Shown here: piece by piece, positions 1 to 5,943 of the stretch | Numbering within the stretch: position 1 is the stretch's first letter | How the letters are laid out: the number at the start of each line of letters is the position of its first letter | Assembly: GCA_003132825.1 (NCBI GenBank) | Contig: PKYX01000275.1 | Span: 45,744 to 52,784, forward strand | Reading direction: 5' to 3' | From: Acidobacteriaceae bacterium | GTDB taxonomy: Bacteria; Acidobacteriota; Terriglobia; Terriglobales; Acidobacteriaceae | DNA length: 7,041 bases | Notes under the pieces: model-generated | Told to the model about the DNA's origin: nothing | Database searches by the model: none | What the model saw: the letters and a program-made list of their open reading frames with translations, nothing else | Translations under genes and position numbers: made by a program

Positions 1-1529
1 AGTTCCGGCATCAGAGCTGCCGCCGGGGCTTTCGGAAATGTGCGCTCCATCCCGGATGTGGCGTAGACCTCCACCGCCACGCTGCCGGCGTGAGCTGTCG
101 CGTGCGTGTATTGCCCCAGATTGAATCCTGCAAGAGGTATGGGCCTTTCTGAAATCCAGCGCGACACCTGATCTCCCGCGGCTCCGCTTGAGGGCGCAGA
201 TTGTCTGCCCTCGCCCGGAGGAGAAACGTCCGGGTCGCGGCGCTGCCCCGTGGCGAGCAGCGTCCAACCGGCCGGATAGCGAAATTCTAAGTCGAAGTTT
301 GACATGGCGGGCCCAAAGTTGGGATACCAGGTCCCGCGTGCGCCGACGTATAGCAGCCCGGGTCCTGCTTCCGAAAGCACTTCGCCGCGGTACACGAAGC
401 GCAATTCCAAATGCTGTCCAGCCTTGAGCGGCTGGGCGAACACCACCACGACCAGGTCATTTCCACGGCGCGCGCGTTCGGTGCCTTCGAGCGCGGGATT
501 GTGAATAAATTCGACAGGGTGGCCATCCGCTTCCACCCGCTTGATGTCGAGGAACCGGGACAGCTCGAAGGTCAGCGCCCGCGCCCCGCCTTGATGCACA
601 TCGATTTGCAGGGTCGAGTCGGCGTCTAATTCCGTGGGCGGCTTCACTACGGCACGGATTTTGTAGCTGGAAATGTTCAAAGAACCGATTTCGCCGTCTT
701 CCTCTATATCGAGCCCTTCATCTCCTGCAACGGCAGGCACGGGCCCTCCCCGTTTCGAACTGAACGAAGTCCACAGGTCATAGTAGCTTTCGCCGTGGAC
801 GGTCTTTAGCTGGCCGGCTCGAACCTGCTCCGCTGCGGCGGAATCGTAGTAAAGATCAAATGGCCCCAGGTTCCGTCCCTCCACCCGGGCATGCAGCATG
901 CGGTCGCCCTCGGCCGCCGTCGCCGGCGGGAGGTCTGGGGTTGGCGCTTGCCCCGCGATAGGCAGAAACCGGCTGAAGCTTACCAGCAATCGTAGCCCGT
1001 CGATCGATGCCAGGTTATGCGCTGTTTCGTTCCATCGTGCTACGAACTCGTCGGGATGCTCCGCGGGCCTGAGGAGAGGCTCGAGCTCCTGGTAGGTGTT
1101 GTCGTTGAAGCGGAAGTAGGCGGTGACGAACTTCTCTTCGAGGATCGCAGCCCCGGTGAACAGCACCATGGAGGCTCGCTCCACCTGATCGGGCGGCATC
1201 ACAAGAACTTCCCCGTCTCCCTCGAAAAACGCTCCCGTGACTCTACCCTCGACGTCCTCGGTGAACGCAATCGTTCCATCGTCCAGGCTGATCTCAAGGG
1301 CATCGCGATGGAAGTTGACGTCGCGGGCATGGTACACGCGGGTTTTGTCCAGTCCGACGCTGCGCAATCGCGAATACAGCGCTTCCGCTGCACTGGGGCC
1401 GGCCGATACGGCGCCGGAGGCGGGCACTGGCGGGGGCGGGGCAGACTGCGCAGCCGCCTGCCCTCCGAACCCAACCAAGAGCCAGGTCAACAGCAGCTCC
1501 CAGCGAACTCCCTTGATTACCTTTGTCAC
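1..1529 (-). CDS. Exported M1-family aminopeptidase-like protein, N-terminal part (truncated by window edge)
   Basis: Reading the minus strand from GTG at 1529 gives 509 codons with no stop up to base 1, so the C-terminus is missing. The start is preceded by AGGG five bases upstream (1538-1535), and a stop lies in frame a short way further up. Residues 1-27 form a signal peptide: K3, K6 and R9, then a Leu/Trp-rich core, then AAA before Q28. A short Pro/Ala-rich linker follows. Residues about 50-270 form a mixed alpha/beta region that I recognise only as an extension seen in acidobacterial M1 proteins. From about residue 280 the sequence resembles the N-terminal beta domain of M1 peptidases: alternating strands, then WYPN at 401-404 and an FRYP...ATG stretch. 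M1 enzymes remove N-terminal residues from peptides using zinc held by HExxH and a distant Glu. That motif would lie beyond base 1, so catalytic activity cannot be judged. Cleavage at the signal peptide would place it in the periplasm or outside the cell. Confidence 0.66.
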   Translation of the reverse strand, partial: MTKVIKGVRWELLLTWLLVGFGGQAAAQSAPPPPVPASGAVSAGPSAAEALYSRLRSVGLDKTRVYHARDVNFHRDALEISLDDGTIAFTEDVEGRVTGAFFEGDGEVLVMPPDQVERASMVLFTGAAILEEKFVTAYFRFNDNTYQELEPLLRPAEHPDEFVARWNETAHNLASIDGLRLLVSFSRFLPIAGQAPTPDLPPATAAEGDRMLHARVEGRNLGPFDLYYDSAAAEQVRAGQLKTVHGESYYDLWTSFSSKRGGPVPAVAGDEGLDIEEDGEIGSLNISSYKIRAVVKPPTELDADSTLQIDVHQGGARALTFELSRFLDIKRVEADGHPVEFIHNPALEGTERARRGNDLVVVVFAQPLKAGQHLELRFVYRGEVLSEAGPGLLYVGARGTWYPNFGPAMSNFDLEFRYPAGWTLLATGQRRDPDVSPPGEGRQSAPSSGAAGDQVSRWISERPIPLAGFNLGQYTHATAHAGSVAVEVYATSGMERTFPKAPAAALMPE

Positions 1530-1554
1530 CTGCGCCCTGTACTCCTGGTGCTCT

Positions 1555-1560
1555 AGAATG
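1555..1560 (+). promoter_or_regulatory. Candidate -10 element (TAGAAT) for the TPR/peptidase-MA gene
   Basis: TAGAAT matches the sigma-70 -10 consensus at five of six positions and lies in the 38-bp gap between the two divergent start codons. A transcript begun about seven bases after it would start at or next to the GTG at 1568, giving little or no 5' leader. No Shine-Dalgarno sequence is visible before that GTG. There is no -35 match at 17 bp; a TTGTCA at 1523-1528 is too far away (26 bp). This is a weak motif call resting on one hexamer. Confidence 0.28.
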
Positions 1561-1567
1561 CGCCTCA

Positions 1568-3001
1568 GTGCGTTCCTCTGTCATCTTTTTCCTGCGGTCG
1601 ATCCTGTTCGTGTCGACGTGCGCGGTGGTCTGCGCCTCGGCCGACGTCATCCATCTGAAGAATGGACGCACCATCTGGGCGGACCACGTTCGCCAAAATG
1701 GCGCCCACGTCGAATATGACCTGGGAGATGACTCCTATGCCATTCCACGGTCTCTGGTCGACCACATTGAGTCCGGCGGTGTTCCTCCAGAATATGCCTC
1801 CTCGGGAAGCAATTCCAAAGCCGGCGATGAAGTTCCTGGGTTTGCCCCAGGGGGCAGTCTAAACGGCGATCCCGGCCTCGCCGAAAGAGTCGTTCACGAC
1901 GGCCAAGTCGATCTCGATGCTCTCCATGCCCTCGAGCAAGGCGACCCCGCCACGGCCGCCATCGCCTACTTCATCGCAGGCAAGTATGAGTTCGATCACG
2001 GAGATTTTCCGAAGGCGCGCCCTTATTTCAAGACTGCTTTGCGCTTCGATTCCGAGAATCCAACCATTCTGAACTACCTGGCGGCGCTGCTGGTGCGGAC
2101 CGGCAACGCCACGGAGGCGCTGCCCTATGCCGAGCGCGCCGTCCGCGCGGCCCCGGATGCGCCCGACGCTCTGGATGTTCTCGGTTACGCTCAGTTCGCC
2201 GCCAACCGTACACGCGACGCCGTCCGCACTTGGAAACGCTCTCTCGAACTACGTCCCGACGCTGCCATCGAGCAGTTGCTGGCCAAAGCGCAGCGCGATG
2301 CCGCCGCCGAATCCGAGTACAGCGAGCGTGAGAGCGTCCACTTTACCCTGCACTACGAAGGTCAACAGAGTTCGGAAGGGCTGCGCCGGGAATTGCTCGC
2401 CAGCCTCGAGTCGGACTATGACGACCTGGTGCGCGATCTCGGCGCCGCTCCCCGCAGCAGCATCCAAGTCATCCTTTACACCGGTCAGGCGTTTTTCGAT
2501 GTGACCCAGGCGCCGTCCTGGACGGGCGCGATCAATGACGGCAAGTTACGCATTCCGATCGAGGGCGTGGGTTCGATTACGCCGGAGTTGGCGCACGTCC
2601 TGAAGCATGAACTGGCTCACTCCTTTATTAATCAGATTTCGGCGGGAAGATGTCCACAATGGCTGCACGAGGGCATTGCGCAGGCCCTCGAGCCCAAACC
2701 ACTCGCCAATGGGCGCCGCCTGGCAGAACTGTTTCAGGCGCAGCGCGAAATTCCCTTCAACGCTCTCGAAGGCAGCTTCATGCGCTTCTCGCCAGTCGAG
2801 GCCGTCCTGGCCTATGACGAATCTCTGGCCGCCGTCCAGTACATCGACGACACCTACGGAGTCAGTGAATTGCAGCGCATTCTGCAAAAACTTGCCGAAG
2901 GCAGCTCTACCGAAGCCGCCCTTCGCGCTACCATCCATTCCGACTACGGACAGTTGCAGACCGCAGTCGGCAACTATCTGATCAGCAAGTATGGAAACTA
3001 G
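1568..3001 (+). CDS. Exported TPR protein with C-terminal peptidase-MA (HExxH) zinc metallopeptidase domain
   Basis: 477 residues from GTG 1568. The frame stays open back to a TTG at 1523, but the GTG start puts an arginine and hydrophobic run (IFFLRSILFV) at the N-terminus, giving a normal signal peptide cut near residue 25 (ASA/D). Residues about 26-71 are a small beta-rich module beginning VIHLKNGRTIWADHV. A Gly/Ser/Pro linker follows. Three TPR-like helical pairs lie at about 127-165, 166-199 and 200-233, with the usual small and aromatic positions and Pro at the repeat ends. The C-terminal domain carries HELAH (H347, E348, H351) and, 17 residues on, WLHEG with E368 as likely third zinc ligand. 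This is the pattern of gluzincin peptidase-MA-like domains. Zinc-dependent proteolysis in the periplasm, with the TPRs binding partners or substrates, is inferred; the substrate is unknown. It is divergent from the M1-like gene. The catalytic motif is intact. Confidence 0.85.
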   Translation: MRSSVIFFLRSILFVSTCAVVCASADVIHLKNGRTIWADHVRQNGAHVEYDLGDDSYAIPRSLVDHIESGGVPPEYASSGSNSKAGDEVPGFAPGGSLNGDPGLAERVVHDGQVDLDALHALEQGDPATAAIAYFIAGKYEFDHGDFPKARPYFKTALRFDSENPTILNYLAALLVRTGNATEALPYAERAVRAAPDAPDALDVLGYAQFAANRTRDAVRTWKRSLELRPDAAIEQLLAKAQRDAAAESEYSERESVHFTLHYEGQQSSEGLRRELLASLESDYDDLVRDLGAAPRSSIQVILYTGQAFFDVTQAPSWTGAINDGKLRIPIEGVGSITPELAHVLKHELAHSFINQISAGRCPQWLHEGIAQALEPKPLANGRRLAELFQAQREIPFNALEGSFMRFSPVEAVLAYDESLAAVQYIDDTYGVSELQRILQKLAEGSSTEAALRATIHSDYGQLQTAVGNYLISKYGN

Positions 3002-3216
3002 AGCTCGAGAGGCGCCGACCGTGTCTTTCTGACTCGTCCACCAGGCCCGATCCTGCACTGGCCGCTCCGGCCTGGCCGGTGCCGCGATCTCCTCCAAGTT
3101 GCCGTTTGCTCGGCTTGCAGGTCCTGCGAGGTACGTCCCCGGGTGCATCCAATCCTGCACTATGTGCTGGCCCGTCCGCACTTCTCTGTGTTAACGTCAC
3201 CGCTCGGCAGGGTAAT
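3002..3216. other. Noncoding gap between the peptidase-MA gene and the phosphatase gene
   Basis: No convincing gene is seen in these 215 bp. The phosphatase frame is open back to GTG 3079, but that stretch encodes a Cys/Pro-rich sequence with no family resemblance and no ribosome binding site. The gap holds a perfect inverted repeat CCGGCC-T-GGCCGG (3067-3079), a longer imperfect dyad (3114-3130), and a 10-bp direct repeat ATCCTGCACT (3050-3059 and 3152-3161). Neither inverted repeat is followed by a T-run, so neither looks like an intrinsic terminator. No good -10/-35 pair for the phosphatase gene was found. The gap suggests that the phosphatase is transcribed separately from the gene before it. 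Confidence 0.6.
3114..3130. promoter_or_regulatory. Inverted repeat upstream of the phosphatase gene, possible operator or RNA hairpin
   Basis: CTTGCAGG-T-CCTGCGAG is a dyad with 8-base arms around one central base. Seven of the eight arm positions pair by Watson-Crick rules and the other is a T/G pair. It lies 86 bp before the phosphatase ATG. Its compact symmetry would suit binding by a dimeric regulator; as RNA it would fold into a hairpin with a three-base loop. No T-run follows it. Function is not shown by the sequence, and G+C-rich DNA produces such dyads by chance. Confidence 0.25.
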
Positions 3217-4011
3217 ATGCACTCTCGGTTCCTTGGCAAGCAAACGCCGCAATCCCCGCCCGAACCGCCCCTTCACTCGGACGTCCCTGAGCTTCGCGAC
3301 GCCGCCATCGCTGCCCTGTACTACGGCCAGCGCCAAGCCGGCGATTTCTATGACTTCATCCGCGTTCATCCGCAGCGGGTCTTGTTCGGTTTGCTGGATG
3401 CCGCCGGGACTCTAGAAGACACTCGCGCCATCCTGTCGGCTGCACAGCGCACGTTCCGCACGCTGGGCGCCACCCTGTTCGCCGAGGATGACATTAACGA
3501 GGCCGACGCCATGAGCCAGCTTTGTCACCAGCTCAACTGCACCGTCTTGGATGCGGCCAAGGGGGTGCACTCCTGCCCCGCCTTTACCGCTTGCTACAAC
3601 GAAGGTCTCGGGATCCTGTGTTATTGCAATGCCGGCCACACGCCGGGCCTGGTGCGTGACAGCACCGGAGTGGTGGAACTCCCTGCCACCGGTCTTCCCC
3701 TCGGGCTTTTCTCCCATGCCACGAGCGATGCTCTAATGGTCGCCCTGGCTCCCGGCGCAGATCTGCTTCTGGTTTCTCGCGGAGTCGTGGAAGGGAAGCG
3801 CCGCGGCGAGGAATTTGGACTGAATCGGGTCAAGGAAGTGTTTCAGAATACCCGCGCAAACAGCGCCAAAGAAATCTGCATGATTGCACTTGATGGAATT
3901 CGGCAGTTCATGGGCACGGCCCCGACGCATGACGATGTTACCGCGCTTGCCCTGGCTCGCGCCGCGGTGAGCGCTGCTGCGAAGGACGAGCGGACCAAAC
4001 CTCTGGCCTAG
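3217..4011 (+). CDS. Stand-alone PP2C/SpoIIE-type protein phosphatase domain, metal site altered
   Basis: 264 residues from ATG 3217, preceded by AGGG at 3209-3212 (four-base spacer). The protein is nearly all one SpoIIE/PPM domain, with a short Pro-rich N-terminus and no signal peptide, transmembrane segment or sensor domain, so it should be cytoplasmic. Motifs in order: AGDFYDF (41-47, for the family's GGDFYDF), LLDAAG (59-64, for the D-x-x-G metal-binding turn), NAGHTPG (138-144), ATGLPLGLF (157-165), SRGVVE (187-192), FGLNRV (200-205) and HDDVTALAL (238-246). The family normally has T/S-D-G-V-x-E where this has S-R-G-V-V-E, so R188 replaces a metal-coordinating Asp; D43, D61 and D239/D240 are kept. 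Active members remove phosphate from Ser/Thr on partner-switching regulators such as anti-sigma antagonists. No kinase or antagonist gene is nearby. Loss of the Asp may mean reduced activity or a binding role. It is convergent with the M49 gene, the stop codons overlapping. Confidence 0.85.
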   Translation: MHSRFLGKQTPQSPPEPPLHSDVPELRDAAIAALYYGQRQAGDFYDFIRVHPQRVLFGLLDAAGTLEDTRAILSAAQRTFRTLGATLFAEDDINEADAMSQLCHQLNCTVLDAAKGVHSCPAFTACYNEGLGILCYCNAGHTPGLVRDSTGVVELPATGLPLGLFSHATSDALMVALAPGADLLLVSRGVVEGKRRGEEFGLNRVKEVFQNTRANSAKEICMIALDGIRQFMGTAPTHDDVTALALARAAVSAAAKDERTKPLA

Positions 4012-5789
4012 CGGTCGCGCTTTTTTCCTCGCCCTAGGGGCCGTGCGGGTTCGTGGCTGACCACAGGTGCCAGTTCATCGGCTGTAACAAAGATAGGCTC
4101 GATATCGGTGGGGACGTCTTGCAAGTTATCCAGCGCTTTCTGAACCGCGGGCCGAATGACGCCCAGCTCATCCAGCATTTTCTTCGCGCCCGCATAGTCG
4201 CCCTCGGCTTCGACCGTCAGAAGATCGTGGTCGAGCGCAATGACGGCATCCCGGACCTTGTCCATGTTCACGCTGAAAGTTCCGTCTTCGTTTTGGACAA
4301 ACGCACCTTGATCGAATAGAAAATTGAATTGCATCGCCATCCCCTTGCCGTGGGCTTCATTCAGTCCAAAGCGAAGGCTGCGAAAAGTCGAGGCCAGGTA
4401 GGTCGAGTAAAGCTGCCGCTGGGCGGCGTCATCAGAAGGCAGCGCCTTGGTCAACCCCATATCCTGCGCGTGATCCATCATGTACTGCAGCGCGAACAAT
4501 CCCGTCACATCCGCCTTCGCTTCCTCGATGGGCGCATAGATCTCCTTCAGTTCTTCTCTCGGCGTGGTGTCCCGTCCCTGCACTTTGATCTGGTGCGGCC
4601 CCAGCCCGTGCATCAACTCATGCGCCAGAATGTGGGTGAAGAAGGAGTCAAAACTTACATCCACTACCGCCGATTTGGAAAGCGTCCGGCGCGCGATCGG
4701 CAGCAGCACGCTGCGGAACTTCGCTTCCTGCACATTTTTTAGCATCACCCGTTTGCTGCCCTTTTGCTGGACCACGCGATCGTCGTTGGGCAGGTTGTAG
4801 GCCGCCGTCTGCACGCCATGAGCACCGTCGCCCGCGCTGAGAATTTCATCGCCCACCCGAATGGGCGCCGCCGCTCCCAGTTTGGGATTGCGATACTCGG
4901 GATCGAGCGGCAGATGGTCTTCGATCTCCTGCAAATGCTGCGTGAACGCCGAGAGCTTGGCGGTCTCCTCTTCATCGCGAAGGTTGACGTAGGCCTCAAA
5001 AGCCGCTTTGTAGCCAAACAGTTCGTCGTTGTAGGTCTCGTAGGGCCCGATGGTGATGTCAAGCGGCGCATCCAAGTCCATCCAGGCCACATCACTCTCG
5101 TAGTAGTCGTTCGACAGGAAGGCGTCGGCTCGCGACCGGAGAAATCGCTTCAGCGAATCGTTGTCGGTCAATTCCGCCGCCTCCTTGAGCAGACTGGCCG
5201 CCCGTGGAAGCTTGTCCCGGTACGCTTGGCTGTAAGGGATGGCCACCAATTGCCCATGCCCGCCGGCGCCGGCATCCTTCCATCGAATCACGGTGAAGAA
5301 GCTTTTCGCCTGTTGTTGATCTTTCTCCGGCAGCCCTGCGATCCAACTTTCGAAATCCTGCTTGGCCATATCTTCCGGATAAAAGTTCGCTCCCAAGGGC
5401 TTGTGGGGCGGGACTCCAGGCAGGAAAGCCTGGTTTTCGTCAATGCCCGACCACGGCCCTTTATTGAGCCAGAAATAGTGCTCGCGCGCTCGCCCGAGTG
5501 GCGTTCTGTCCTTTTGCAACTTGGCGTAGAGTGCGGCATTGCCCTTCCACAACTGCTCGAGGAAAACATCATCCAGAATCCGGGAAGCTTCGAGCAGCTT
5601 GATCAGAGCCTCGCGGTCCCCCGGAGACAGACTCGAAGTGTCCACCCGCAGCGAAGTGGGGGCGAAACGACTGGTCATTTTCTGCAGTTGCGTCAGGCCG
5701 GGCGATGCCGCCGGGTGCTTCTGTGCGGGTGCCGGAATCGTCATCCCTCCGAAAAGCAACGCCAGAACAACATAGCCGATGATTTTCAC
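4008..5789 (-). CDS. Exported M49 (dipeptidyl-peptidase III-like) zinc metallopeptidase
   Basis: 593 residues from GTG 5789. A GTG two codons earlier (5795) is equally possible; the frame is open further upstream to 6062, but that stretch overlaps the divergent gene and has no signal-like start. Residues 1-22 (MKIIGYVVLALLFGG to APA) are a signal peptide. M49 hallmarks seen: a GPYETYNDELFGYKAAFEAYV block from about residue 248, NLPND at 332-336, HELMH with zinc ligands H390 and H394 and catalytic E391, and EEAKAD at 422-427 (E423 as third ligand), matching the EECRAE motif of DPP III. Classical DPP III has a six-residue HExxGH; this has the five-residue HExxH form known from some bacterial members such as Caldithrix abyssi. 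M49 enzymes release dipeptides from the N-terminus of short peptides. A periplasmic or secreted peptide-degrading role is inferred. At 593 residues it is shorter than the roughly 740-residue human enzyme. Confidence 0.85.
   Translation of the reverse strand: MKIIGYVVLALLFGGMTIPAPAQKHPAASPGLTQLQKMTSRFAPTSLRVDTSSLSPGDREALIKLLEASRILDDVFLEQLWKGNAALYAKLQKDRTPLGRAREHYFWLNKGPWSGIDENQAFLPGVPPHKPLGANFYPEDMAKQDFESWIAGLPEKDQQQAKSFFTVIRWKDAGAGGHGQLVAIPYSQAYRDKLPRAASLLKEAAELTDNDSLKRFLRSRADAFLSNDYYESDVAWMDLDAPLDITIGPYETYNDELFGYKAAFEAYVNLRDEEETAKLSAFTQHLQEIEDHLPLDPEYRNPKLGAAAPIRVGDEILSAGDGAHGVQTAAYNLPNDDRVVQQKGSKRVMLKNVQEAKFRSVLLPIARRTLSKSAVVDVSFDSFFTHILAHELMHGLGPHQIKVQGRDTTPREELKEIYAPIEEAKADVTGLFALQYMMDHAQDMGLTKALPSDDAAQRQLYSTYLASTFRSLRFGLNEAHGKGMAMQFNFLFDQGAFVQNEDGTFSVNMDKVRDAVIALDHDLLTVEAEGDYAGAKKMLDELGVIRPAVQKALDNLQDVPTDIEPIFVTADELAPVVSHEPARPLGRGKKRDR
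4010..4026 (+). terminator. Possible short intrinsic terminator for the phosphatase gene
   Basis: A 4-bp stem AGCG/CGCT with loop GTCG (4010-4021) runs directly into a run of six T (4021-4026). The stem begins inside the TAG stop codon of the phosphatase and lies in the last codons of the convergent M49 gene, whose Gly-Lys-Lys-Arg tail is encoded by the complement of the T-run. The stem is shorter than most intrinsic terminators, so the call is tentative. I see no comparable structure ending the minus-strand gene. Confidence 0.35.
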
Positions 5790-5837
5790 CTCCACCCCCC
5801 GCTGGCGTCGCGCCTCAACCCGCCCGCAAAAACCCAC

Positions 5838-5846
5838 ATGATAGCA
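5838..5846 (-). promoter_or_regulatory. Candidate extended -10 promoter for the M49 gene
   Basis: On the minus strand the sequence TGCTATCAT has the extended -10 layout TGn followed by TATCAT, five of six matches to TATAAT. It lies about 50 bp before the GTG start and would give a leader of roughly 40 bases. At 17 bp spacing no good -35 hexamer is present, which is tolerable for extended -10 promoters. The sigma factor preferences of this organism are unknown. Confidence 0.38.
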
Positions 5847-5867
5847 GGCCGACCTAGCGGTTACGGG

Positions 5868-5884
5868 ACTTCCGGAGGTACAAT
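5868..5884 (+). promoter_or_regulatory. Candidate -10 element and abutting dyad for the SurA-like gene
   Basis: TACAAT at 5879-5884 matches the -10 consensus at five of six positions and sits 59 bp before the ATG at 5944, implying a leader of about 50 bases. No clear -35 is visible at the normal distance. Immediately before it, ACTTCC/GGAGGT (5868-5879) is a near-perfect dyad with five of six arm positions paired; it shares its last base with the -10 and could be a regulator site. Both calls rest on short motifs. Confidence 0.3.
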
Positions 5885-5897
5885 TTAGGCGGAGTTT

Positions 5898-5929
5898 CCA
5901 CGCCGGCCAGGGTTCGGGCTGCGGCGTGG
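5898..5929 (+). promoter_or_regulatory. Stem-loop in the 5' leader of the SurA-like gene
   Basis: CCACGCCG (5898-5905) is an exact reverse complement of CGGCGTGG (5922-5929), giving an 8-bp GC-rich stem around 16 bases. GCC (5906-5908) can also pair with GGC (5917-5919), leaving a two-base bulge. The stem ends 14 bases before the start codon and just before the GGA that is the only Shine-Dalgarno-like sequence, so it could affect translation. No T-run follows, so it does not look like a terminator. If transcription starts near 5891 the whole structure lies in the mRNA leader. Confidence 0.4.
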
Positions 5930-5943
5930 CTTTGGAAAAACCT

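Noticed and set aside
1017..1556. 179-codon plus-strand open frame near the left end
   Set aside because: It lies opposite the M1-like gene, which has a signal peptide and a coherent reading across 509 codons; this frame shows no domain.
3067..3079. Intrinsic terminator for the peptidase-MA gene
   Set aside because: The inverted repeat has a one-base centre (effectively a three-base loop) and no T-run follows, so it does not fit the intrinsic terminator pattern.
2546..3181. 211-codon minus-strand open frame opposite the peptidase-MA gene
   Set aside because: It is antisense to the HELAH domain, has no family resemblance or ribosome site, and is explained by codon bias of the real gene.
3079..3216. 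Upstream GTG start adding 46 residues to the phosphatase
   Set aside because: The added sequence is Cys/Pro-rich without family resemblance, and the ATG at 3217 has an AGGG site and lies at the usual domain boundary.
4764..5888. 374-codon open frame on the plus strand opposite the M49 gene
   Set aside because: It is antisense to a gene with clear M49 motifs, has no recognisable domain or start signal, and such frames are common opposite G+C-rich genes.
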